In this document: piece after piece, positions 26,001 through 38,450 of the stretch
How positions within the stretch are numbered: position 1 is the first letter of the stretch
Layout: every line of letters begins with the position of its first letter
Assembly (NCBI RefSeq): GCF_001039355.2
Contig: NW_019775425.1
Location: 1,052,479-1,116,478 of the forward strand
Length of the DNA stretch: 64,000 nt
Reading direction: 5' to 3'
Source: Lingula anatina
Lineage: Eukaryota > Brachiopoda > Lingulata > Lingulida > Lingulidae
Program-made: the position numbers and the translations under genes
Notes under the pieces: model-generated
Seen by the model: the letters and a program-made list of their open reading frames with translations, nothing else
Database searches by the model: none
What the model was told of the DNA's origin: nothing

Positions 26001-29000
26001 GCTCCACAAGCAAATATGATGCCTGAACTACATTCTGAAATGAAATGCAGAATTTTACTTGATTAAAAATGTATCCCATTCATATTTTCACACATGAAAA
26101 GGGGGATTGTGAACTGTACCTGGTGTGTCAATCATGTCGAACCTGAAGCAGCCTCCTGGATCAGCACCTGTTTCAATATCATCACAGGTGGAGGAACTTG
26201 GTTCTGTTTGTTGTGTATAATTTGCATTATACTTAGGTAGCTCCTCACAGGCACGGCGGCAGAGCCATTTGTAGGTTATACCAGTCTGATTCCCTTGGCC
26301 AACATCGGGGTCATATGAATTGGTAAGCGCATCAATTGTGAAGTTGGTTCCCCATTTTCTTCTAGAAAATTGGCCTATGCAAAGTAAAAAATTAAATGAA
26401 TAATGTTTTTATAGTTAGTTCTGGGCAAGGAGATATTATAAAGGTGATAGTTTTCCTTTGACTTGTTTGTAAGTGACACCTTCATATTTAATCATTAACA
26501 CAAATGATAATTCAACATAATCTTTTTCAGACACCTCTTTAATATTAAACTAACCTGCAGCAAAGCCACAATGCAATGGTGACTTCACAATCCGAACATA
26601 AGTAGAGGTCACATTCTCAATGCCAATCTCTCCATCCATAGACACATTAAGTGTAAATTTATAGCAGCCATATGGCAGGGTATTGGGTGGAATAGTTAGA
26701 GTCGGGAGGGGTTGGTCACTAGAGTACAGGGTCAAGTCTGGCAGAGGGTACAGCTCCTCTACTAGTGTTTCACAGTCCAGTTTATGCACAGTCCATGTGT
26801 AGTGACTTATCTTGGTAGAGCTGCAGTTGATTTTCACCGAGGCTTCTACGTCTAGTTTCTCAGACTTGTAATGCCTTTTGGTATTAGGCATGAAGTTATC
26901 ACAGTCCACTTGACATTTCATCAGATCAAAGCTGACCTGTGGCCACTGACAAGGTCCTCTGGTCACTCCAGTCACTTTAAATAAATCCACCCTAGACACA
27001 ATATTGTCGATCTGAAGGGAAAGGTTGAATACTCCAGTGGTCTGAAAGATGTTCTCCACTGAGATGGAAAAGGCCACAGTAGGATTTGCATTCTTCAGGT
27101 CTTCCAGTTGTGTGGACGAGGCATCTGTGAAGCGTGATGAATAAGAGGCCCATAGTGCACTGTGGCTAGACTGACACTGACTCTGGTCCCCAAGGAAAGC
27201 GTAACGTCCTCCGTCACTAAGTGAATCCTTGAAGTCAAAGAAGTAGCAAGCATCTGTAGGAATAGATGCACCCCCGAAAACCACTTGATACAGGAAAGTA
27301 GTGTTCCTTGCTGCAGAGCTTACACCTTCTAAGACAATACCAGGGTTGGCTTTAGCACTCTTCTGAAGAGTTATCACCTTAGACACAGCTGCCCAACTGA
27401 GGGGATTAGATGCATTCAGGGTAACATTGTAGGTGCCAGGGTTGAGGAACAGGTAGGCAAAGGTTGGATCGCCAAATTTTGTCTGCGTACCGCTACCGTC
27501 CCCCAGGTTCCATGTATAGTTGACTGAGCCGCCCCCTTTTGTAGTGCTGGCATTCATGTACACGTACTTCTCCAGAGGAAAGTAGTCTTGTTGTGGACCA
27601 AATCCAATGGAGTATACATCTATACTATTGACTGTCTCAAATGAGTACACCTCCCACTGGAGATTGGTGATCTTCTCATAGATATCAATCACAAAGGGGT
27701 AGATCACCTTGCTGGCCAAGTTAAAAATCTCAACTGACACTGTGTACCTGTCACCACGATAATATCTGTGGGAAAAGGAAATGTAGAATGAATAATCAGT
27801 GAGGTTTCCAGTCATATTAGTTGAAACTTCCAGAGGTCTGACTTCGGTGCTGTTGCCGTCACCAAAGGAAATGTTATAGAATGCATCCGAGGGCAAGAGC
27901 ACGCCATTTTCATGGAGCAAATGAAATTCCATCTCAATCATCCACTCTGGTTCCAGCACCATGCCCATTGAAGGACCAGTCAGCTTGAACCCGTCCACAG
28001 GAACCTGGACGATGATTGGTGAAGGGGCGGAAACACGGGCACTACTTACAGAGTTCACTGCTGTGGCATTTAGGGTGAAGTTACCACCACTGGTATAATT
28101 GTGAAGGAAGCAGTTGGAACCTGTTCTATTGTATTCAAAAATCTCCAAAGGTGTTCCGTCACCATAGTCCAGTGTGACATTGAGTCTACTTCCCCAAGTG
28201 ACTTCAACACAGATGTAGGAATTGGTGTTTATGACAACAAAATAAGGATCTGCTGTAATAGCCAGACCAAGGATGGGTTCATCTACTACCAAAGTTGTGG
28301 CTAGGATATCATAGCTGACACAGTTGGAGATGTTCAGGGTGACATTATATGTGCCAAAACTGGGGCAGGTATCATGGTCAGTGACTGGAGAGGAGGTACT
28401 GATATTCAAGTATGTTTTACGCCTATGTAGGAACGTGGGTTCTACGGTGGTTGGTGCAGAGGTGGTGTTTCCACTGCTGCTGTCATTACCACTGCTACTC
28501 ACAGCACTAACTGCAACAGTAGTGACAGTTCCATTGCCACTGGTCTCCACCACATGGTATGGGATTTCATACTCATAATAGGCATCTGTAGCCACCGGTA
28601 CATTTCCACCAAAAGCAATGGTGAAGAAGGCATCACAGGTACCATTTGGCCAGACTGCAACTGGGGCGTTGGAATCCAAGGAGAAGTCTTCAACAGCATG
28701 TTCAATTTTCACCGTCACCAGTCTCTCTTGTCTGTCGACTGGGTTAACTGCTGTGAAGTTGACCACATATGTACCAATATTGGACCATGAATGGCAGTAG
28801 GTCAGCATGGTGTCGTTGGAGATGACAGGATGGAAATCTTCAAAAATTGTCCCATCTTGATAGTCGATAGTATTGCTTACTGTGGAGGCACGGGTCACAG
28901 TGTAGTTGAAGCACACCTGTGTGTTGGGGGTGACGCAGAACTCACTGGATACTACATTCAAGTCCTCAATCCCATAGTCAATGCAAACGGTTGCGTTAAC

Positions 29001-32000
29001 AGTGTATGCTGGTGTCACCAGGTTGGTTGCTGTGACAGTGACATCATAGCAGCCAATTTGTTCATCGTAGTCCTCTGGGATGATGTGGACATAGCCAACC
29101 ATGGGGCAGCAGTTGGGGATGATGACCTCACGGGTGCAAACTTGGGCAGTGGTTGTTCCCATTGTTGTTGTTGTTGTTGTGAAGTTTGCATCCATTGTGT
29201 AATTCAAAGTCAAATCATCAGTTGTTGTACTGAAAAAACCTGTTGTGGAATTCATATCACCTACAGTGTTTGCTGGCATCGGAGTGGTTGGCAATGGAGT
29301 TGTTGTCGAGCATGGAATCTCTTCAAGAATGACCCCTCCCGTACATGCATCTGCCATTGAGAAATTCCTGCTGCTGTTTCCATTGAATGTAGAATTAAAC
29401 TCTGCGTTGCTGCCATTTGCCGTGTGGATCTGGATGATTGTTTCACTCATGTACAGAACGGGTAGGGGCGGGGTAATGGCCATGCCAGCTATGACACACT
29501 GTATCGGGATGAAGACAGTTGCCTCAGCAGAGTTGATGAGATTGCTGGCTGTCACAGTGACTGAGTAGTTGCCAATCTCTTGGAAGGTGTGGTTCAAAAA
29601 ACCACTCAATCCTGTACATAAAAGACAAAACAATTAACCAATGTGGGCATATTTTGAAAGTAAGAAAATTTTAGATATTCTCCTTAAATAAGCTAAATAA
29701 GTGTACAGTATAGCAAGACTCAAATGGCAGTTTACATTGTTACACAACGACAATGATACAAAATAATCCAGTGATTAACAAAAGCAGAGTCACATTTTTG
29801 ATTTACAGCATGTAAAACAAATAAAAAAAACAAAATAATTATACTGGGGTGATTAAAACAGAACAAAAGGATAGCTGATGCAAAAATTTGTCAAGTGAGA
29901 AAGAGTATGTGACACATGATATAACACTACCCAGGTTTTCTGCCACAACAGCATTGTTGGTCTCATCATGAAGCAACTGGACTGTGGCGCCATCACTCAT
30001 CACAAAGTCCCAAGTCACATTGGTGCCTATACAAAATCATTGAAATAAAATCATAAAATGAGCAATGAAATCAATTAAATCATCAAATCAGATAGTACGG
30101 TTATTTGGTTAAAAGAGCTGAAATGCATATACTGAAAGCCTGAAAAATGGGTGTATAGATGAATCTATGAATACGTACTCAAATTTTAAAGCTGCATGTG
30201 CTTTCAGAAGACCAGTGCAATGACAATGCAATGATATTGATTTACTATCATTCTGTACATGAATGAATTATAACCAAGAAGGTTTTAATAGACCACGATC
30301 TCTCTTGGATTTATAACATGCAGTGAAAAGGACATACCCTGAGCAATCTCAAATGTCACCTTTGATGGCTGAGTCAGAACTGAAGCTACTTGTTGTGATG
30401 TAAGTGTTAAATTTTCAATGGTGTCTTGAATGATGATTTCTTGCTGAAAACAATGATGGATAAAATAAGTTATCACTGTTTATTTTCTAGCATTGCAATG
30501 TGCACAAGCAATGCCAAATTGAGCATAAACTTTGATATTGTATATACCTGAAAATTATTCAACAACTTCAGATTTATCTTACCTGACATGATGCAGAGCT
30601 AATGTCATTGTAAGCATACATGGTGACATTGTACACTCCTGCTGTGGTCCAAACATGGGTCATCTCGCGCACATTATAGGTGACATTGTACGAATCATCA
30701 CCAAAGTGCCATTCATAATACACCTTGTTGCCTGGATGAGGTGGAATGGACAATCTCACCACCCCATTAGTAGGTTCTGAAATTACAGCAGCCAAATGTC
30801 ATCAACACTTTATTTTATTAAATACACAGTGTTAATTTACCAATATTAGACATCTGAATTTTTGTTTACTGGGTATATTAAAAGATTACAACTAACTGAA
30901 ATCTAAGACTTTTTCTGTTCTTGGCCAAGCGCAAGTTGTGCAATGTTCCCCAAATACAAAATGACTTTTAAAACATACAATAACATTCTAAATATTGAAA
31001 TCAATAATGATAAAAGAAAACAAAATATTTAACATATCTAATTACCTGATTCGTTGAACACCATACAGACATTGGCCACTTTAGCCTGCACATCAATTAG
31101 ACAAGATACTGTCTCCTGAGTTGCATTAGCCCCAGTGTGACGGTTTCTCACAGTGAGGGAGACATTCTTGGAAAGATTGGCATCGGAATAAGAATGAGAA
31201 CGCCTCCCTGTAACATTCCTTGTCACAACAGCTTGGACATGGTGGTAAAATGTTTCTGAAGCCTCTGACCCTGACAGAGTGTAACCGCCTGTTGTACGCG
31301 TGCCGAACCCAGTCCCACTATTATGGAATCTCTGAATGACACCCACTGAGGAATCTGAGATAGCAATGGTGACTGCGCTGGGCTGGTAAACTGCAATGAC
31401 ATCTCCAGGTTGGACGGCGATGTATTCGTCCTTGGGTAGGCTGAATGTCTGCACTCCTTGCTGAGAAACAGTGATCTGCGTTTCGGCAACAAAATCAAAT
31501 GTCGTGAGTCCGCTCCAAGCTGCAGGTCTGACGGGCACTAGAGGCTCTGCGTCAGAGGGACAGGCTCTCTTGTGAAGGTCAAACTTGGCTGTGCACTGTC
31601 TGCGCCAAATACTGGTCTCTGCATTGCAGTTGGCAGTTTCACTGATACACGTGTATGACCGTAAGCAAAATTTGTTTCCAGAAGTGCATGTGGGCCTGAA
31701 GACCTGTAAAAAATGGACATTTTTAAGTCTGCTATGAAAACCGTTTTGATGACAATTTAGCTCAACATGTTCTCACTGGTTACCAAATGGCATTTGAACT
31801 ATCAAAACCAGAGCCAAAATTAATTTGATTCATCATAAATATCCACACAAATGCCTGCCATTTTCCCATTTACATTAAAGACTTACCTGGAAGTACACAT
31901 CTCCATTTGCGATGCTGTTATATTTCCATCTGGTTATGTAGCCATGGGTCTTAAAGATGTAGTTCTTTTGAAAGTAAATTTTAGCTGCTGACTGACTTGT

Positions 32001-35000
32001 AGCAGCAGCTGGTATGTCAACTAAGCCAACCTTTACTTCTGCAGCATCTGGAAACCATATATAAAAGTGTCTTCTTACATCCTTTTTTTGCCTCCAAAGA
32101 AATTATTTTCTTTCCTAATCTTATTATGAAACTTAACGAAAGATGCACAGTGCAAAGTTCCTTGTTAAAACCTGCTTAAACTTTTACAAGATATACATGT
32201 AGCTCTGCTGTAGTCATGTGCATTATCAACTTAATGAAGGGTAAATCTTATGGTAAAGCTAGAAAGCCTATGACCTATGGTTGCACATTAAAGAGATAAA
32301 AATGCATTTGAGAATGTTAGCTTTCAAAGGCACCATACCTTGAATGTGGAACTCTAGAGGGGCATTGCCATCATCCATATTCAGGGCCACATCCATGTTG
32401 GTACCAAATGGCACGTCAAATGTCACATTGAACTCTTCTCCCTGGGCCACATGAAGAGGGCAGCTGATATTTGTGCCTGACACAGGGGTGTGAACCTAGG
32501 GAAGAAGCAGAATGATCTCCAAGTAATTGGCTTCTGAATCAATACAATCAAAGTCATATGAAATCCAATTATGGCAAACAAACTTTTGACAAGACATATA
32601 TTTTGCAGCCTAGACCATCTCAGATAATTTAATTGCTTAAAAAGTGGAGCATTACATTACATTACACCAAAATGGCTCTATTTGAAGTGACACCAATTAT
32701 TTTTCAAAGGCATTTTAAAGCCTAAATGGCTATGGGCAATTTAGCTAGAAGGTAAATTTATACATTTAAGAGGATTTGTACTTTGTTTTCATTGTTGTTC
32801 GAGTGTAATTATGATAAAAAGTAACTTTCTTTTTAAATTACTTAATGTTTTTTTTTTTCTACCTATGAGCTCATAGTGATGTGGCAGTTACGTGATCAAG
32901 GTCCTTTGATGAAGGTTTGTAACAAAATGCATCATAGGAAGAAAAAAGTTTAATATCTTAATTGCTTAATCTGATAAACCATTCAGTTTTTTGTAAACCT
33001 GACTCAATTAATGTTACTAAAAGTAAAACCATTTGAAAATGGATATGAATATATATAAAACAAATAAAAAATAAAAATTACAAATATACTGAATAAATTA
33101 ATTCTTACCGTCACTTTTTTGGTGGCCACGGCAGTCTTGCCATAATCATCATATGCTTGTACCAGGACCTTAGAAGATCCTTGCCTGCAGAACACATGGT
33201 TGACAATTCCCCCTACAGTGTCATTGAGAATGTGGGGCGAGGAGTTGCAGTCATCACTAACTTCCACTACATAATCTACTACAGCACCAGCTGTGTTGTT
33301 CAGTTCAATGGCCACTGAGACCCCTCTCTCCACCATGGCTTGAAGAAAAAATGTGAAAGCTTGTCTTATAATATTATCTGTAATTTTTCAATAAAATGAT
33401 GGTACTGACCCCATTCCCCTGGTTTGAGCTCCTGTCCCAGGCTGAGAGGTCCTAATATAAATTGAAATACTACATGTACTGGTATTTGGATTCTCTTGGC
33501 CTTTTTATATAATAGCTTTTACATGTTCTGGTAGTAGTGGAATCTAAAATAATAAAGGACTGAAAGGCATTTCCTAGATTTAATATACTCATGACAGTTT
33601 CTTTTCATCAATGATATTGATTAACTGTAAAACGTTTTACACCAGTAGATGCTATCACTGAGATGAACCACTTGGCAAATGGTTGCTCTACTATTATTAG
33701 CACGAAAATTCATGCGTTAGCACTCCTATTGACGATTCTGATATCAGATGTGAGAATATCACAATCGTCAATAGGAGTGCTAACGTATGAATTTTCGTGC
33801 TATACTATTATCTGTATGTGTAGTAGGCCTACTGCGATGTGGTTGTTCCGCATGGCCAGAAATGTGCAGCGTTCACGCGATACGCGAGGGCGCAACAGTA
33901 GGGCTTCACGTGACTCAACTAACCAATCACAGCACAAGAATGTCATCGCACACAGACTCTGTGATAAGTGCTCAGCCCATTGTCAAGTAGTGTTAGTTCA
34001 TGGTAACAAGCGTCTGATATGTGCAGAGAAGTTTATTATTATAATATTATAATATTATAATATTGTTCTTATTGTTACATTATTAAATCAAACTCTGTAT
34101 CCAAGTAGTAACTATACTGTGCCAAGTCAGGTGCTGATGATGTGCAGATGTCATATATTCCAGTATAAGCCATTACCACTGATTTATAACTTTTATTTTT
34201 GTTTAATATGTTATTCGTGAAAGAGTTCATGAAAGATTATTTTAATTTGTTAAATCGTGATCTTATTCTTTTTATATTCAAATAATTGAATAATGTGGGT
34301 AAAATTGGTCTTCCACTTCTTATTTGCATTTTTCCTTTACTACAAGATTATTTTGGAACAGTTGCAGCATTAAAAATTTAAATAAATAGCAATCTGAAAG
34401 AAGAATTTTCCATAATTATTAAATGACGATAGGAATTTTGGATTAAGAGATTATTTAAATACTGAGTAGTGATATGGTCAGTCAATTTATGTAGAATCTG
34501 ATAATATGATTGAAAATACTGATTGAATTCTTGGCCTTGCACTGGGCAGTTGTACATTTGTGGCAAGTGCTCTTTTTGGACTCCATTGTACAGTGGTAAA
34601 AAATCTTCAATTGCCATGAAAGTTTTTCATCAGACTCTGTATGGTGCTGCTATCTGCTGGTGCTATCGGCAACGAATTAATTTGCCTTTGTTTCTGAGTG
34701 AATTTACCGTCTAAAATCACTATTACTGAAAATATTTGCGTTTTGCTGAGGGCAGGCTAGGCAATATACGGCAAACTTCTTAGTACGTGTGTACAACAGA
34801 ATTTTTTTAAAAACCCTAGCGATTTTTGGTCAGGAGTTGCTTGAAGCATAGCACAGCGTTTCTGTCTATCGGCATCAGGCCGTTAGTTTGTCAATTCTCA
34901 CGAATTACCGACGAATCGCGAACCCATTCATTTTCCTATGGCAATCTAGCAACTCATTAAAAATGCACGCATGCGCAGTGGGTTAGGCGTGACGTCATGC

Positions 35001-36806
35001 AGTGCATTTCTGGGGATGGAGATATAGGCGGGTTCCAAAATATCAATAACGAATGTATAACCAGTATAAAACACAAGAAAAAAATACTTACCAGGCAAGT
35101 TAGCGATAGTAACAAGCTTAACAGATACGGAACTGTTGTACACGGACAAGTACGTCGGTGTTCCGACCGACCCTCCGCACATTTCGCTGCTGTCTCCGAC
35201 GCAGGGCACATCACACGACGCTGAAACTGCTGGTCCTGATCCGCCATAGCTGTTGGAACAGGAGCACATCTTGCCGTTCCATAGTCCTGCATAGCTAAAG
35301 ATCAAGTGTCAAAGTATAGAATATTATATGAGTTATCAAGCAGACTAAGCTTCTAGCAGCTATTGATATATGGCGGTAAAATGCCTTGGTTTATCGAGAC
35401 GCCCCCGGTTTGACCAATCAAATTGCACCTTCAAAAAGACGGACCCTGGGTGGCAGGGGGTTAGGTAGGATGACAAGGGTTGCAAAGTTGCCTTTTTTGC
35501 ATTTCTACAAATGAACGGCTCTGATATTGCAAACACATTCAACATATGAACAGATAACATGAGATATTGAGAGCAAAAGTAGGCCTACCAAATCTTCAAC
35601 CAATGCATTCGACGGGGCGGATTGGTTTTTATGGAAGGGCCGCGGTGGGTGGTAGTGAGGGAGTGGAGTAACACGAAAATCCATGCGTTAGCACTCCTAT
35701 TGACGATTCTGATATGTAGGCCTACTGGTTTTTAGCACAGTATGCCCGAGGCTGTTAAATTATTCGGACTCAAGTAGGCTGTGCTAGGACAGATATAACA
35801 GGGGCAGATCCAGGGACAGGTTTTAACGAATGACAGGCCGCGGATGCGAAGCCGACTCTGCCCCCCCCCCCCCCCTTCTTGGCGTGGGGTCAGTGGGCCC
35901 CGAAAATTATTGGTATTTTAGAGGGTGAACGGTGCCATTTGATACTGATTAGAACTATGATTCAGCTAGGCAAAATTCTAATTTCAAAAGGGGACCATAG
36001 GTGTGATTTTTTTTTTCAGAAATCGAAGGAGGGGGGATCAGGACCTCCCCAACACCCCCCTAAAGCTGCCACTGTATAAAATAGGCGTAGAAAACTCGTG
36101 TGCGGTAGAATTAACGAATGATTTTCGCTTTTCGAGGCGCAGTCGTGTTTGGAGAAAGAAAGCTTTTTCGAGTGTGCTGCTTACGATTTTCACGAGCTTT
36201 TTTTTCCAGTCGGTTTGAGAAAACCTTCTTACGATGGTACGCGGCTTCCCCTTCTAGGCTATCGGCTGAGACAGAGGAAGTTACCCTCCTCCCAATTCAT
36301 CCACTCGAAATCTCAGCTGAATATCCATAGTTTCTTTTTTTTATTTTTGTTTTTATTTTTGATTTTTGTCAATTATTTATTTTTTCTTTTATTTATTTGT
36401 TTTGGTATAACTTGCGCGCATGGATAATTCTGAAAATGCAGCGTTTGTAATTCGGTATTATATGTCTTAGTGAAAACGGATTTATATATCAAATGCCATT
36501 TGTCTGTTGCTTTTTTAAAAAGTTTTTCAAGTTTTTGGAGGTACTTATGATAGAAATACCTCACAGGTTTAGAAATGCTGTTTATCTTCTTGCACTTTTT
36601 TTGTGTAGACATTTACCGTTAACCAGAACATAAGGAGGCCTATACTTACAGAAATCCAGCTTCTTCACATTGCACTTGGCAAAGTTTCGTCGTCATTGCG
36701 TTTTTGGAGGGCGAGTGTCCTATGACAACCTTAAATTCGCTTGATTTGACATCTCGGGGGTAGCAACCAAGCAAAGCTGGAATCATTCATAAAAATATGT
36801 ACCTGG

Positions 36807-36847
<41 letters not shown>

Positions 36848-38416
36848 ACTGTATGCTCCTATTGACAGAAAAATTCATGTAACACGTCCTCTTAATTGTA
36901 TGTGCATTCTTGTCAAATAGCTGTTTGAATTGATTTAAGAAAAGTAAGTGAAAAAAATAAGAATGTTTCCTTTATCCTATATTTTTCCCGTTCCTTTTTT
37001 TTTTATCGAATCCAAACCGCTTTTTGACAAGAACGTGACCGTAAGCTTTTTAAAACAGGCGAAAGGAAAACAAACGCCTGTTATCAAGACTTGTTTAGAT
37101 CCTTAGTTATTAAACCAATTCCGTTTAATCACTCCTGGAAAGATTGTAAAATATTTTGAAATCACTTACTTGTTGAACTGGCGGCATCCCACAGTACCTG
37201 AAAATATAGAGTGCGATATGAAACTGTATACAAGTTACAACATAAAATGTCGCCGTGGCGGGGTGAATGTGTTGGGTGGGAGAATCAAGACCCAAATTGC
37301 ATTAGATGAGACCGAAATATATCCACCATTCTTGTATCAGCATTTCTTGCCAAACTTTAACCTGAAGGTTATTTGTTATTGAAATTTGTGAGTTTGAGGA
37401 GATTTGGTTTGTGTTTAAATCCTTTCATCATTGAATCAGATGTAGAGTTGTGGATAAATCTGATAACAATACAGTGTTATATGAAAAAGATAGTATAGGG
37501 CAAGCTGGATTTTTGTTTACATACACACACACACTGGACAATAGAAGTGTCACCCCTACTGAACCAATACTTTGGGGGAGACAAATGACTGTGGAATGAT
37601 ATGCTCCTGGTATCATTTTATTTACATCAATTTCACAAAAAGACCAACAATACAATTCCATGGTACTGCGGTTTTATACTCATTAGTCACATTATAAGTA
37701 GACCAGGCATTATAACTTTGATTACTCTGATTCAGGGGGTGACACTTGTATTGTCCAGTGTGTGTATGTTTACATGTAGGTAGAATAGTATTGTCACGGA
37801 TCCAGGCTGTGTATTTTTCTTCGCCAAACAACAGAAGGCTTTGTGTCAAATCATAAAAATGTTTTAAACAAATCTTTCCTTCCCTTCCCTTCCATGAGTA
37901 TAATTGTCAGCCGGCAACACGGTCTGGCCGACTGTTTACGCTATTGTATTATTTTTTATATTTTAAAAAGGAAAACAAAGCCCTCACAGTGCGAAGTGAA
38001 CTTTTGAATTTTCATCAGTTTGCCGGATGAATGGTTCTTTTATCGCTTATATTATGAGATATCTCAAGAGAAACAGTGACAAAAACCGTGCGAAATAAGA
38101 ACATCTACTTTAACAACAAAGCAACCGTTGATCATCGATATTCCCACGAGGATTGCCTGGGACACACAACGCAACACATTTTACAAGTGGAAGAAAACAC
38201 CACACATCAAACATAGATCCATTATGTCATGTTTACTGCTAGGCTATGATGTAAATATACTTGGTTTGAGTTTTGATGCAGGGTGTCCCGACTGACGACG
38301 TAAGTCCGTCTGTACACTAGCGGGCCTAGAATTTTAATACGGGGGGAGGGAGAGGGAATGATGCGAATATTTTGCCTCTCTTCGCCATTTTATTGATGTA
38401 AATAAAGCACAGCGAT

Positions 38417-38450
<34 letters not shown>

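Noticed and set aside
28791-29360. 189-codon plus-strand open frame
   Set aside because: It lies wholly antisense to the PKD-repeat exon of gene A and has a low-complexity Cys run.
33663-34052. 129-codon plus-strand open frame in a gene A intron
   Set aside because: It starts inside the fold-back element and shows no domain or splice support.
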